From SHLQ01 sp047638715 (GTDB taxonomy: Bacteria; Actinomycetota; Acidimicrobiia; Acidimicrobiales; SHLQ01), in contig JBLIMK010000007.1 of NCBI GenBank assembly GCA_047638715.1, positions 5,113 to 69,112 on the forward strand: a DNA stretch of 64,000 nucleotides. Reading direction: 5' to 3'. The notes beneath the pieces are model-generated. The model was given only the letters and a program-made list of their open reading frames with translations. It was not told where the DNA came from and ran no database searches. Positions within the stretch are counted from its first letter, which is position 1. Each line of letters starts with the position of its first letter. Shown here piece by piece: positions 16,469 through 26,080 of the stretch. A program made the translations under genes and the position numbers.

Positions 16469-17581
16469 ATGAATCGCATCACCCTGAGTCCGCGCATTCG
16501 GATGACCCCGTTCCACAACTCGACAATCGCCGCCGGGCTGTCCGACATCAGCGTCTACAACAAGATGGTTTTGCCAACGTCGTACGGCGACCTGAAAGCC
16601 GAATACGACCGCCTGATCAACGGCGTTGCGATCTGGGATGTTTCGGTCGAGCGCCAAGTCCAGATCAGTGGCCCCGATGCCGACGTGTGCGCGCAATATT
16701 TCACGACAAGAGACATCACAAACATGGTCGAAGGTCAGGGCAAGTACGTGGCGATGTGCGATCACGCTGGTCACATCTTGAACGATCCGGTGCTGATGAA
16801 GCTGAGCGGTAGCCGTTACTGGTTCTCCATTGCGGACAACGACATGTTGCTCTTCTGTAAGGGTGTTGCAGCCGAGCGCGGCTGGGACGTCCAGGTCACC
16901 GAGCCCGATGTGTCGCCGCTTGCTGTGCAAGGCCCCAAGGCCGAGGACCTGATCGCCGAACTATTCGGCGAGCACGTTCGCTCCCTCAAGTACTTCTGGT
17001 TCACCGAGACCGAACTCGACGGCATACCGCTCGTTCTGTGCCGCTCGGGGTGGAGCAAGCAGGGTGGCTTCGAGCTCTTCCTCCAAGACGGCAGTCGCGG
17101 CGACGAGCTGTGGGCGAAGGTCGTAGCAGCAGGCGAGAAGTACGACATTGGTCCGGGCGCTCCGAACCATATCGAGCGCGTCGAGAGTGGCCTGCTGTCG
17201 TGGGGAGGCGATAACACGCCCGACTCCAATCCATTCGAGGTAGGCATGGGTCGTTATGTCGACACCGATACCGATGTTGAATACATCGGCAAAGCAGCGT
17301 TGCAAGCGGTCGTCGCCAATGGTGGGCCAGAACGCCTCTTCGTCGGCGTGAACATCGACACGCCGCTCACCGAAGCCTGGCCCCTCCCGGAACGGACACC
17401 GATAATGCTCGATGGCGAGCAGGTCGGAACACTCAGCGCAATCATCCACAGCCATCGTCTCGACCGGACGATCGGCTTGGCCCAGATCTCACGTACCGTC
17501 GTCGAGGCAGGCCATGGCGTCGAGGTCCAAACACCGGACGGCCCGAGAAGCGCCACGGTTCAGAAGCTCCCGTTCTTGTAG
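16469..17581 (+). CDS. dmdA: dimethylsulfoniopropionate demethylase (DmdA-like, GcvT family)
   Basis: A 370-aa member of the aminomethyltransferase fold that resembles DmdA rather than GcvT throughout: RIRMTPF near the start, YNKMVLPTSYG, IWDVSVERQVQISG, NDPVLMKLSG, FSIADNDMLLFCKG, LAVQGPKAEDLI, RSGWSKQGGFELF, GPGAPNHIERVESGLLSWG and a C-terminal KLPFL. DmdA moves a methyl group from DMSP to tetrahydrofolate, giving methylmercaptopropionate and 5-methyl-THF. Length fits the family (about 365-370 aa). It is a single gene with its own predicted promoter. No dmdBCD genes are visible nearby. A related THF-dependent demethylase of another substrate remains possible. Confidence 0.75.
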   Translation: MNRITLSPRIRMTPFHNSTIAAGLSDISVYNKMVLPTSYGDLKAEYDRLINGVAIWDVSVERQVQISGPDADVCAQYFTTRDITNMVEGQGKYVAMCDHAGHILNDPVLMKLSGSRYWFSIADNDMLLFCKGVAAERGWDVQVTEPDVSPLAVQGPKAEDLIAELFGEHVRSLKYFWFTETELDGIPLVLCRSGWSKQGGFELFLQDGSRGDELWAKVVAAGEKYDIGPGAPNHIERVESGLLSWGGDNTPDSNPFEVGMGRYVDTDTDVEYIGKAALQAVVANGGPERLFVGVNIDTPLTEAWPLPERTPIMLDGEQVGTLSAIIHSHRLDRTIGLAQISRTVVEAGHGVEVQTPDGPRSATVQKLPFL

Positions 17582-17622
17582 GAACGCTGCGGTGTCGAAA
17601 CGTCGCAGTGTCGGATATCAAC

Positions 17623-18516
17623 TCAGGACACGGGCGCAGCGGCGGTACGAGCGTTTGCGTTGACGAGCACATACACGCCAAACACCACGAGCACTCCACC
17701 GACACCCTCGATGAAGCCCAAGACCTCGTCCCGAATCAACCACGCGAAGAAGACGCCGAACAACGGGATGAGATAGGCGGTCGAGGCTGCAACGATCGGG
17801 GTTGCGCGGGTGACCACGATCACCATGAGTGAGAACGTCAATGCGTTCGATGGAATGGCGGCGTAGAGCAGCGGCCACAACAACCCGAGTGACCAGTCGG
17901 TGCCATCGACACCTTCGACGACCAGCGCGAACGGTACGAGTACGAGCGCCGACATCCACAGCTGCACACCCACCAACATGATGGGCGACACCCGCGAGAA
18001 GTCTTTCCACTTCATGTAAACCGTGCCGAACGCCCATGCGGCCGCGCTCACCAGAAGAGAGAGGATTCCGACTGCGGTCGTCTCGCCCCCTAGCGACGGA
18101 CTCGCCAAGACTGCTGCTCCGACAAACCCGATGATCAATCCAGCTTGGCCACGACGGCTCGTCTTCGTGCCGAGTAACGCCAAAGCGAACAACGCCGTGA
18201 ATAACGGAAGCGTTGCAGAAGCGAGCGAACCCAGTCCGGCGGGCACTCGACTTATACCGAACAAGAGCAACCCGCTGGATAGGGTCGTAATGCTGAGGCT
18301 GACGACCAAAATATTTTTGAGATCGCCGCGATCGGTTGGAAAACGTTCGCCGCGCAGGCGAGCAAACGCGAGAAGAGCGGCCCCTCCGATCACGGTTCTC
18401 ATCCCAGCGATCAAGAACGGAGTCGAATGCTCGAGCGCAAACTTGAGTACCGAGAAGTTCGCCCCGATCAGAGCGGCGATCAGGACGACCGTGGCGAGAA
18501 TGACCCTCGAACTCAA
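17623..18516 (-). CDS. EamA/DMT-family exporter
   Basis: A 297-aa protein with ten hydrophobic helices in two EamA repeats, ending in GGVLVVFGVYVLVNANAR. The DMT superfamily exports amino acids or other metabolites; the substrate is unknown. The start is a TTG whose last bases form the stop of the upstream PhyH gene (4-bp TTGA overlap), so translation is probably coupled and the two proteins may serve one pathway. Confidence 0.85.
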   Translation of the reverse strand: MSSRVILATVVLIAALIGANFSVLKFALEHSTPFLIAGMRTVIGGAALLAFARLRGERFPTDRGDLKNILVVSLSITTLSSGLLLFGISRVPAGLGSLASATLPLFTALFALALLGTKTSRRGQAGLIIGFVGAAVLASPSLGGETTAVGILSLLVSAAAWAFGTVYMKWKDFSRVSPIMLVGVQLWMSALVLVPFALVVEGVDGTDWSLGLLWPLLYAAIPSNALTFSLMVIVVTRATPIVAASTAYLIPLFGVFFAWLIRDEVLGFIEGVGGVLVVFGVYVLVNANARTAAAPVS

Positions 18517-19418
18517 CCGAGGATGCCCGGGGTTTCGTCACCAGGACGCACGACGTCACAACTTGGATCATCGGTCATGCCGTAACTGGAGAACGGTTTG
18601 AAGCCGAGCAGTGCGAGATACTCGTCCGAAGCCACCTTCTTGACCTCGCTGCGAACGCCGTAGACGTAGTTCGTGAGTTGGCGCATCATCGCCCCACAGA
18701 AGTAGGTGGTGATGCCGACCCGAGCACTGTCGGTCACGTTCTGACCAGCGCCGTGCCACATGCGGGCGTCCCAGGCCACGATCGACCCCGCGGTTCCTTC
18801 GCCGACGACCTCGTCGTAGACGCGGTTCGGGTCCGGAAACTGGCCGCTTAGATGGCTCCGCGGGACGAATCGAGTAGCGCCGTTCTCCTTCGTGAAATCT
18901 GTGATCATCCACATGACGTTCACCGCGACCGGCCCCGTGATCGCTTCGGTAGATGGCGTGGGATCGCCCGTGGTGTAAGCGCCGCGCTCGATGTCGCCCT
19001 GGCGGATGAAACCAGTACCCGGGACCTGGGGAGATGGCATCCACCACTGATCGGCGTGCAACGGCATGACCTTGTTGCCGCCGTAGGTGATATGCGCATC
19101 GAACGCCGACAACAGGTGATGCGGACCGAGCATGTGCGTAGCGAGATCTCGTGCGACCGTGTGCAGCGGGAGTTGTTGAAGGAACTCGCCTTTGTTCACC
19201 AACTGGTACACCCATTGATTGACGTGATCGCCCTCCGCCTCAGCCATGTACTCGAAATCGAGGCTCTGCTCGCGCTCGGCTTCTGCCTGGGCCAAGACGC
19301 GGTCACGAACAGCGCGTGTGACGTCAGGACTGAGCACGTCGGGAATGATCGTGAAGCCGTCCGTCTCGAGTTCGGATTTGGCGGTCGCGATCGACGATGA
19401 AATTGTCGGCGAGGTCAT
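18513..19418 (-). CDS. phytanoyl-CoA dioxygenase (PhyH) family protein
   Basis: A 301-aa Fe(II)/2-oxoglutarate-dependent oxygenase candidate. It has the HxD pair in LHADQWW, the distal histidine in DARMWHGAGQN and the 2-oxoglutarate-binding arginine in DSARVGITTYF. The N terminus GFTIIPDVLS and KENGATRFVPRSHL are typical of PhyH proteins, which hydroxylate lipids, amino acids or secondary metabolites. It is coupled to the DMT exporter downstream, which may export the product (inference). Substrate not predictable. Confidence 0.85.
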   Translation of the reverse strand: MTSPTISSSIATAKSELETDGFTIIPDVLSPDVTRAVRDRVLAQAEAEREQSLDFEYMAEAEGDHVNQWVYQLVNKGEFLQQLPLHTVARDLATHMLGPHHLLSAFDAHITYGGNKVMPLHADQWWMPSPQVPGTGFIRQGDIERGAYTTGDPTPSTEAITGPVAVNVMWMITDFTKENGATRFVPRSHLSGQFPDPNRVYDEVVGEGTAGSIVAWDARMWHGAGQNVTDSARVGITTYFCGAMMRQLTNYVYGVRSEVKKVASDEYLALLGFKPFSSYGMTDDPSCDVVRPGDETPGILG

Positions 19419-19495
19419 GCGACATCATCGCTCAAATGCGCCGCCATATCTAGCTGTCGGCGCCGCGATCATGACTTCTCCAGGCAAGCTGTTTT

Positions 19496-21133
19496 GTGAG
19501 CGGCATCGTGATCTCTGAACTTGACTACGCGCACCCCGGTGCAGACTCGTTGTTCTTCGACATCTCGTTCGGTGTGTCTCCCGGCGACCACGCCGCGATC
19601 GTCGGCGCGAACGGCGTCGGCAAGAGCACGATCCTGGGAATCCTGTCGGGTGAGATCGACCCAGACGGAGGCGAGTTCGCGCTCGCTGGTTCCTTCCTGG
19701 CGATGACCCAGGACGTCGGTATGGGACGACCCGACGACTCCTTGCGAGAGATGCTTCTCGAGGTTGCATTGCCCGAACTTCGTGAGGCCGGCTTGGACCT
19801 CATCGCTGCTGAAGCGGCGCTGGCGGACGGCACCGACGATGGCATGGGTTATGCCGAAGCTCTGACGAGGTGGGGCGACCTCGGCGGGTACGAGCTCGAA
19901 GCGCAATGGAGTGCAGCCGCCGAACGCAGCGTCAAGACGGCCGTTGATGACTTCACGACCCGAAAGGTTGGCGAGTTATCCGGAGGTGAGCGAAAACGCC
20001 TCGTCCTCGATCTGCTGCTCAACTCTGGTGTCGACATCTTGTTACTCGACGAGCCCGACAACTACCTCGACATTCCAACTCGGGTGTGGCTTGAAGATCA
20101 GATCCGCTCATGTCCCAGCACCATCTTGATGGTGAGCCATGACCGTTCGCTGCTCGAGCGAGTCGCGACCAAGATCGTCGTGCTCGAGGGATCGGGCTGC
20201 TGGGTGCATGGAGGTTCGTATGCGACGTTCCCCGAGGCACGAGCGAAGCGCCAAGCCCAACTTGGCGACGCCCTCAAGCGTTGGAAAGAAGAAGAGCGTC
20301 GGCTTCACGCTCACATGAAGGTGATGAAGGTTCGTGCGGCGCAGAACTTCAAGAACGCCACAAAGGCGAACGCCGCGGAAACCCGGTGGGAGAAGTTCGT
20401 CAAGGCGGGCCCTCCCCCACCCCCCGTGCGCGACGAAAATATTCACGTCAACCTCCGCGGCTCAGACTCGGCACGGCGTGTCCTCAATATCGTCGACGTA
20501 TCGATCGGCGACCTCTTCCTGCCCTTCTCCGACGAGGTGCACTTTGGCGAGCGAGTTGGACTGATCGGCCCCAACGGAACCGGCAAAACCCATCTTCTTC
20601 GCGCGCTCGCCGCCGAGCTCGAACCCGATGAGGGCACGATCGGTCTGGGTCCTCGGACGTCGATCGGTACGTTCACCCAGGTGAACGACCGCCCTGACTT
20701 CCTGGGTCACGAGGCGGTCGAGATCGTCAGGGAACGCCTCCACGACGAGGAGCAGGCCATGAAGGCGCTCGCTCGATATGGCTTGGCGAATCACGCCCGA
20801 CAAGAGTTCGAGACCCTTTCGGGTGGTCAGAAAGCTCGACTCGAAGTCTTGTGTCTCGAACTCGAAGGACACAACGTGTTATTGCTCGACGAGCCGACGG
20901 ACAACCTTGATATCGACTCATCGGAGGCACTGGAGAAGGCACTCGACGGCTTCCTCGGCACGGTCATCGCCGTAAGTCACGACCGAACATTCCTCGAGAG
21001 CCTCGATCGGTTCATCATGATCAACGATGACGGAGACGTCTACGCACTCCCCGACTTCGAGATCGCGATGCTCGCGCTCGCGGCCCCTGAAACACTTCGC
21101 ACGATTCGACTGGCGAAGTCGCTCGTCGACTAG
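19496..21133 (+). CDS. ABC-F family ATPase (translation factor / resistance type)
   Basis: A 545-aa protein with two ABC domains and no membrane segments. Walker A motifs are GANGVGKST and GPNGTGKT, signatures are ELSGGERKR and TLSGGQKAR, and Walker B motifs are ILLLDEPDN and VLLLDEPTD. The basic linker (KRWKEEERRLHAHMKVMKVRAAQ and so on) corresponds to the ribosomal P-site tRNA interaction motif region. ABC-F proteins act on the ribosome as translation factors or antibiotic-protection proteins. The start is GTG at 19496. It is divergent from the PhyH gene and convergent with the luciferase-like gene, which it overlaps by 4 bp. Confidence 0.9.
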   Translation: MSGIVISELDYAHPGADSLFFDISFGVSPGDHAAIVGANGVGKSTILGILSGEIDPDGGEFALAGSFLAMTQDVGMGRPDDSLREMLLEVALPELREAGLDLIAAEAALADGTDDGMGYAEALTRWGDLGGYELEAQWSAAAERSVKTAVDDFTTRKVGELSGGERKRLVLDLLLNSGVDILLLDEPDNYLDIPTRVWLEDQIRSCPSTILMVSHDRSLLERVATKIVVLEGSGCWVHGGSYATFPEARAKRQAQLGDALKRWKEEERRLHAHMKVMKVRAAQNFKNATKANAAETRWEKFVKAGPPPPPVRDENIHVNLRGSDSARRVLNIVDVSIGDLFLPFSDEVHFGERVGLIGPNGTGKTHLLRALAAELEPDEGTIGLGPRTSIGTFTQVNDRPDFLGHEAVEIVRERLHDEEQAMKALARYGLANHARQEFETLSGGQKARLEVLCLELEGHNVLLLDEPTDNLDIDSSEALEKALDGFLGTVIAVSHDRTFLESLDRFIMINDDGDVYALPDFEIAMLALAAPETLRTIRLAKSLVD

Positions 21134-22167
21134 GCGAACGCTGGCATCACGTCGGAGATGAAGAGCTCCATCGATCGTTTCTGTTCGTCCAGCCCGAGGC
21201 CCATGCTCGCGTAGTAAATGAACGAATCGACTCCGAGCGCTTCGTAGGTCTTCAATTTCTCCACGACCTGATCCGGCGTACCGAAGAGCAAGTTTTCGTG
21301 CAACGACTGCGTGTTGTAGTCGGGGTGCTTCTCGAGATCGGCCTTCGACGTTTCGGCAGGGATGCCCTCGGTAACCACGCCATCACCGGCAAAGAGCGTC
21401 GTGAACATGCCGAGCTGACGTTGCGCGGCTTTTACTGGCACCATCCACTCGGCTTCGTCTGCGTAAACCGCAGCGTGTCGCATCATTGCCCACGTTGGCT
21501 TCGGCGCATCGGGAGACTTAGCAATGCTCTCGTCGAGCTGCGTGCGGTATTTCACCATCTCTTCATGGGGCCGAGCAATGGGCCACGACATGATGTTGCA
21601 ACCGTTCTCAACAGCCCAGTCGAATGTGATCGGCGATCGTGCGGCAACCCAGATCGGCGGATGTGGCTCCTGCAGAGGCTTCGGGCATGACGTCGACGTT
21701 GGGAACTGCCAGAACTCGCCATCATGGGCATAGTCGCCGGCCCAGAGCTCCTTGAGAACCGGGAGCATCTCGGCCATGTACTTATAGGCGTCGGACTGTT
21801 TGAGGCCTGGACGCATCCGGTCGAACTCGCGCTGGTACGCGCCAGACCCAATACCGAATTCGAGTCGACCCCCACTGATGAGGTCGGTGAACGCCGCTTC
21901 GCCAGCGAGGTTGATTGGATGCCAGTACGCAGCCACCGCAACAGCGGTTCCCAGACGAATTCGCTCGGTGTGCGCTGCCCACCAGGTGAGAATTTGGAAT
22001 GGGTTCGGCGCGACGGTCATCTCGAGCGCGTGGTGCTCGGCCGCCCAGACGATTTCGAACCCCCCTCGATCCGCCATCTGCACCATGTCGAGCGTGTGGG
22101 CTTCGACCTTGCTCATATCGATGTCGTGATCGAGGCGTTCAAGATTTATTGCAAGCTGAAACTTCAT
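21130..22167 (-). CDS. LLM-class flavin-dependent oxidoreductase (luciferase-like)
   Basis: A 345-aa TIM-barrel monooxygenase: FEIVWAAEHHALEM, the RIRLGTAVAVAAYWHPINLAGE region and GRLEFGIGSGAYQREFD are luciferase-family hallmarks for FMNH2/F420 and substrate binding. It is the last gene of a leftward operon (hydrolase, aldehyde dehydrogenase, this gene) with 9 bp to the dehydrogenase. The trio suggests degradation of a small organic compound through an aldehyde, but the compound cannot be named. Confidence 0.88.
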   Translation of the reverse strand: MKFQLAINLERLDHDIDMSKVEAHTLDMVQMADRGGFEIVWAAEHHALEMTVAPNPFQILTWWAAHTERIRLGTAVAVAAYWHPINLAGEAAFTDLISGGRLEFGIGSGAYQREFDRMRPGLKQSDAYKYMAEMLPVLKELWAGDYAHDGEFWQFPTSTSCPKPLQEPHPPIWVAARSPITFDWAVENGCNIMSWPIARPHEEMVKYRTQLDESIAKSPDAPKPTWAMMRHAAVYADEAEWMVPVKAAQRQLGMFTTLFAGDGVVTEGIPAETSKADLEKHPDYNTQSLHENLLFGTPDQVVEKLKTYEALGVDSFIYYASMGLGLDEQKRSMELFISDVMPAFA

Positions 22168-22176
22168 CTATATCTC

Positions 22177-23673
22177 CTAACGCGGTGCGAACTGGCTGCC
22201 GAGTGGTTCACTCGACATGTTGATCCAGACGGTCTTTGGACGGGTGTAGTCGTACATGGCTTGGAACCCAGATTCTCTGCCGTAGCCCGAACCCTTCATA
22301 CCGCCGAACTCGGCGACCGGCGAGATCACTCGGTAGGTGTTGACCCACACGATCCCGGCCTTGACGGCTTTGGCGACCCGAATCTGTCGGGCCCCGTTCG
22401 TCGTGAAGATGCCCGCAGCAAGCCCATGTTTCGTGTCGTTCGCGAGTGCGATGACCTCGTCTTCGTCTCTAAATCGAAGAACGGAAACGACCGGGCCGAA
22501 GAGTTCGGTGTCGACGATCCGCAGATCTTGACTCGGACACAGGACGATCGTTGGCTCGTAGAAGAGGCCGTCGAGTCCCTCCGGCCTCTTGCCTCCCGTG
22601 AGAATCGTCGCGCCCTCTGTTAGTGCATGTGCTACTTCGCGCTCGCAGTTCTCGAGCTGACCCACAGTGCACAGCGGCCCCATATGTGAGTTCTCGTCGA
22701 GCGGGTCCCCGATCTGAATCGTGTCGATTACCGCCTGCATCTTCTCGAGAAACTCATCGGCGATGTCCTCGTGCAGGTACAAACGCGAGCCTGCGACGCA
22801 GCTCTGTCCGCTGGCACCGAAGATGCCGCTTACGGAGCCATTGACCGCAGAATCGATCTCTGCGTCATCGAACACGATGAACGGCGACTTTCCCCCGAGT
22901 TCGAGCGAAACCTCCGCGAAGTTCTCGGCCGAGTTTCTGACGACGTGTTTGGCTGACTCTGGCCCGCCCGTGAAAGAAATGCGAGCCACGAGCGGATGTG
23001 AGGTAAGCGCACGACCACATGGCTCACCGTGCCCGGTGATGATATTCACAACGCCGTCCGGGATACCCGCTTCTGCGACGAGTTTGCCGAACTCGAGCAT
23101 TGCTCCCGAGGCATGTTCTGAAGCCTTGAGGACCACCGTGTTACCTGCCGCGAGTGCGGGCCCCATCTTTACGGCGGTGAGGAAGAGCTGGCTGTTCCAC
23201 GGCACGACCGCGGCAACAACTCCGAGAGGCTCGCGATCGGTAAAGACGAAGAGGTCGGGTTTGTCGATCGGAAGAGTTTCGCCAGCGACCTTGTCTGCTG
23301 CGCCGGCATAGAAGTGCAGGTACTCCGAAATGTATTTGGCCTGCCACCGAGTCTCAGCGAACAGCTTGCCGGTGTCACGGGCTTCGATGGTCCCGAGATT
23401 CTCCGACGCATCGGCGAGAAGGTCGCCCAAGTTACGAAGCGTGCGTCCTCGTTCGCTCGGCGTCATCTTCGACCATGGACCCTCGTTGAACGCGCGATCC
23501 GCCGCGCGTACCGCCGCATCGACATCGGCCTCTGTGGCCTCGGGCACCGTGCTCCAAACCACACCATTCGATGGGTTAATGCTGTCGAAACGTGCGCCAT
23601 CGGACGCATCGACCCATCGCCCGTCGATGAGCATCTGGTAGTTGACCAGTTCGTTTGCAATGGTGTCGGTCAT
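22177..23673 (-). CDS. NAD(P)-dependent aldehyde dehydrogenase
   Basis: A 498-aa classical ALDH oxidising an aldehyde to the acid. The general base lies in VSLELGGKSPFIVFDDA, the nucleophilic cysteine in GASGQSCVAGSRLY and the cofactor segment in VVPWNSQLFLTAVKMGPALAAGN. Length is normal. It lies 4 bp after the hydrolase stop and 9 bp before the luciferase-like gene, so the three form one operon. Substrate unknown; possibly a betaine- or semialdehyde-type compound, without firm evidence. Confidence 0.92.
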   Translation of the reverse strand: MTDTIANELVNYQMLIDGRWVDASDGARFDSINPSNGVVWSTVPEATEADVDAAVRAADRAFNEGPWSKMTPSERGRTLRNLGDLLADASENLGTIEARDTGKLFAETRWQAKYISEYLHFYAGAADKVAGETLPIDKPDLFVFTDREPLGVVAAVVPWNSQLFLTAVKMGPALAAGNTVVLKASEHASGAMLEFGKLVAEAGIPDGVVNIITGHGEPCGRALTSHPLVARISFTGGPESAKHVVRNSAENFAEVSLELGGKSPFIVFDDAEIDSAVNGSVSGIFGASGQSCVAGSRLYLHEDIADEFLEKMQAVIDTIQIGDPLDENSHMGPLCTVGQLENCEREVAHALTEGATILTGGKRPEGLDGLFYEPTIVLCPSQDLRIVDTELFGPVVSVLRFRDEDEVIALANDTKHGLAAGIFTTNGARQIRVAKAVKAGIVWVNTYRVISPVAEFGGMKGSGYGRESGFQAMYDYTRPKTVWINMSSEPLGSQFAPR

Positions 23674-23677
23674 GAAG

Positions 23678-24502
23678 TCAGTCCTCGGTCTTGTAGGGCG
23701 GGTCGGCTTGGCGGACGTTGGCCCGCAGGAAGGTCAAGATTGGGTCGATGAAGGCGTCTGGGTCTTCGAGCAATCCGAGGTGGCGTCGGTCGGGAACAAT
23801 AACGGTCTCAGCACCAGCAATCTCGGCTGCGATCGCGTGACTCATCGCCGGAGTACTTCCGCTGTCGTGCTCACAGGTCATGATTAACGTGGGCGCGGTG
23901 ATCGCCGGAGTCGGATCGACGAGCTCGATGACCCCATTGGCGAGTACCCATCGGTTGAGCGCGTAAACGTCGATGTCGTTGTCGAGAACTACGTTGCGAA
24001 TCATGGCGACGAAGTCGGGTTGTTCCGCTCGGAATGTCGCCGTAAACCATCGTTCGAGGCTGGCATCGATAGTCGCTGCTGGGCCGCCATCTGCACTGGC
24101 TGCGGCGCGTACTTCGACCAGCTGCTGCGCCTCCTCGCCACGCTCGTGCGGCGAGTTGAGAATCACGAGCGAGTTGACTCGCTCCGGATAATCGATCGCG
24201 ATTCTGCGATTGATCATGCCTCCGAGCGAGAAGCCGATGATGACCGCTGCCTCGATGTCGAGTTCGCCCATCAGCGAGATGCACTGCTCGCTGAACAAGG
24301 TCAGATCAGGAACATCATTGGGCGGTGGGGTTTGCCCGTGACCAGCAAGGTCGTACCGCACGACTCGATAACGCTCGGCGAGTTTAGGCATGTGTCCATC
24401 CCAGGTCGCACGGGTCATTCCCAGGCCGTGGATGAGCACCACGGGGGGTGCATCAGCAGGTCCGGCGATCTCATAGACCGTTCCGTCTGGGGTAGCTCCC
24501 AT
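23678..24502 (-). CDS. alpha/beta hydrolase, enol-lactonase-like
   Basis: About 274 aa with VVLIHGLGMTRATWDGH (oxyanion loop), YDLAGHGQTPPP, the nucleophile elbow GFSLGGMINRRIAI and a late DRRHLGLLEDP with the catalytic histidine. This resembles 3-oxoadipate enol-lactonases and related carboxylester or lactone hydrolases. The frame begins at 24565, but the ATG at 24502 (MGATPDGTVYE) gives a typical N terminus. It is the first gene of the hydrolase / ALDH / luciferase-like operon. Confidence 0.82.
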   Translation of the reverse strand: MGATPDGTVYEIAGPADAPPVVLIHGLGMTRATWDGHMPKLAERYRVVRYDLAGHGQTPPPNDVPDLTLFSEQCISLMGELDIEAAVIIGFSLGGMINRRIAIDYPERVNSLVILNSPHERGEEAQQLVEVRAAASADGGPAATIDASLERWFTATFRAEQPDFVAMIRNVVLDNDIDVYALNRWVLANGVIELVDPTPAITAPTLIMTCEHDSGSTPAMSHAIAAEIAGAETVIVPDRRHLGLLEDPDAFIDPILTFLRANVRQADPPYKTED

Positions 24503-24769
24503 CGTCACGTCGATGAGTCTCGCGCATCTGGCCAGTTTGTGACTATCGAAGACATCTGCACACAACGTAGGCGCGCTATGTGGCGCCGCCGCGTCACTAC
24601 GTAGGCGTCCGTGCTCACACGTGGAGGGGGATTTTCACTGCGCCGTGTCGCGAAATTGTGCCAGCTCTGTTCATCTCCCGACCGCAGCGGTGTCAGAACT
24701 TCCTCGTTTAGGGTTCTTTTGAGGTCGCTCTACTGTTCTCCGCACGGTCCGTTGAGCACAGTAGAAGAC

Positions 24770-26080
24770 GTGGAACAGTCCCCGGTGAGCCTTTCTGAAC
24801 GAGTGCTACTGCTCAGCCCGTTCCGCCAGTTCGTGATCGCGGGCTTAATCGGCATGGTCCTAATCGCTGGTGCCAGCGTGCTGGCATCGGATCGCGCTGG
24901 CGAGAGCGAGGCGATGGCCCAGGTTCGCAATCTGACCAAGGTCGTTGCCGTAACGGCGGTCGAGCCGAGCCTATCGACCGAACTGATCGAGGGTGACCCA
25001 GCCGCCATCGCACGTCTGCACAACATCGTGACCACGCGGGTCCTCGACGACAAGACGGTTCGCGTGAAGTTATGGGACGCGAACGGAAAGATCGTATTCT
25101 CCGACGAACCTCGCTTGATCGGCGAGGTGTACGACCTCGGTCGTGACAAGAACGAAGCGCTCTGGTCGGGCGCGGTCGTCAGCGAGATCACCTCGCTCGA
25201 AGGCCCCGAGAATCGGTTCGAGGCAGACGCTGGCCGCCTTCTCGAGGTGTACCTACCCCTCGATGGACCGAACGGCGAGCCGCTGCTCTACGAGTCCTAC
25301 TTCGCGATTTCAGCGGTGTCCGATTCTGCAAGCAGAATCCGAGCCGAGTTCGTACCGATCATCCTCGCCGCACTCGCGTTGCTAGCAGCAATGCACCTCG
25401 CCCTCGCCTGGCGATTGAATCGACGGATGCGTCGAGCCCAGCAGGACCGGGTTGAGCTCTTGCAACGCGCGATCGACTCATCGGACCTGGAACGACGACG
25501 CATCGCCGGCGAGATTCACGATGGTGTCGTACAGGATCTCGTCGCGGCCTCTTTTGCTGCCACCGCTGCAGCTGAAAGCGCTCACCGGTACGATCTCGAA
25601 GTCGCCGATGACATCCGTGCGGCCGCGGTCGGCATCCGTCGAAGTCTGCAGTCGCTGCGGTCGCTGCTCGTCGACATCTACCCTGCGAACCTCTACGAAC
25701 ACGGCCTCGAAGCAGCTCTCGTCGACTTGCTTGCGCCAGCGAGCGGTCTCGATATCGAGACGGAGCTAATCGTCAATGGTGACCCCGACGAATCTCCTGA
25801 AGCTGTGGCTCTGGTGTACCGGGTTGTACAGGAATCGGTTCGCAACGTCCTACGACATTCACAGGCTTCAGCCTTGAAGATCGAAATCGATGCCTCGAGC
25901 AAACAGATTCTGGCAACCGTCACCGATGACGGACGTGGCTTCTCCCCTGCAGATGCCACCTCTAACGGCCATTTTGGGCTTCGTTTACTCACCGATCTCA
26001 CCGCCGATGCAGGAGCCGGTTTTCGCATCGATTCGACACCTGACGTCGGTACCGAAGTCAGGTTGGAGGTTCCCGCGTGA
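24770..26080 (+). CDS. NarL-type sensor histidine kinase
   Basis: About 436 aa. An N-terminal transmembrane helix (FVIAGLIGMVLIAGASVL), an extracytoplasmic sensor of about 150 aa, a second helix (FVPIILAALALLAAMHLAL), a HisKA_3 dimerisation domain with the phospho-acceptor in RRRIAGEIHDGVVQDL, and a HATPase domain with VQESVRNVLRHSQA and DDGRGF. It overlaps the response regulator by 4 bp (ATGA-type). The start is uncertain: GTG at 24770 is chosen, GTG at 24785 and TTG at 24752 are alternatives, and the frame extends to 24611. Confidence 0.8.
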   Translation: MEQSPVSLSERVLLLSPFRQFVIAGLIGMVLIAGASVLASDRAGESEAMAQVRNLTKVVAVTAVEPSLSTELIEGDPAAIARLHNIVTTRVLDDKTVRVKLWDANGKIVFSDEPRLIGEVYDLGRDKNEALWSGAVVSEITSLEGPENRFEADAGRLLEVYLPLDGPNGEPLLYESYFAISAVSDSASRIRAEFVPIILAALALLAAMHLALAWRLNRRMRRAQQDRVELLQRAIDSSDLERRRIAGEIHDGVVQDLVAASFAATAAAESAHRYDLEVADDIRAAAVGIRRSLQSLRSLLVDIYPANLYEHGLEAALVDLLAPASGLDIETELIVNGDPDESPEAVALVYRVVQESVRNVLRHSQASALKIEIDASSKQILATVTDDGRGFSPADATSNGHFGLRLLTDLTADAGAGFRIDSTPDVGTEVRLEVPA

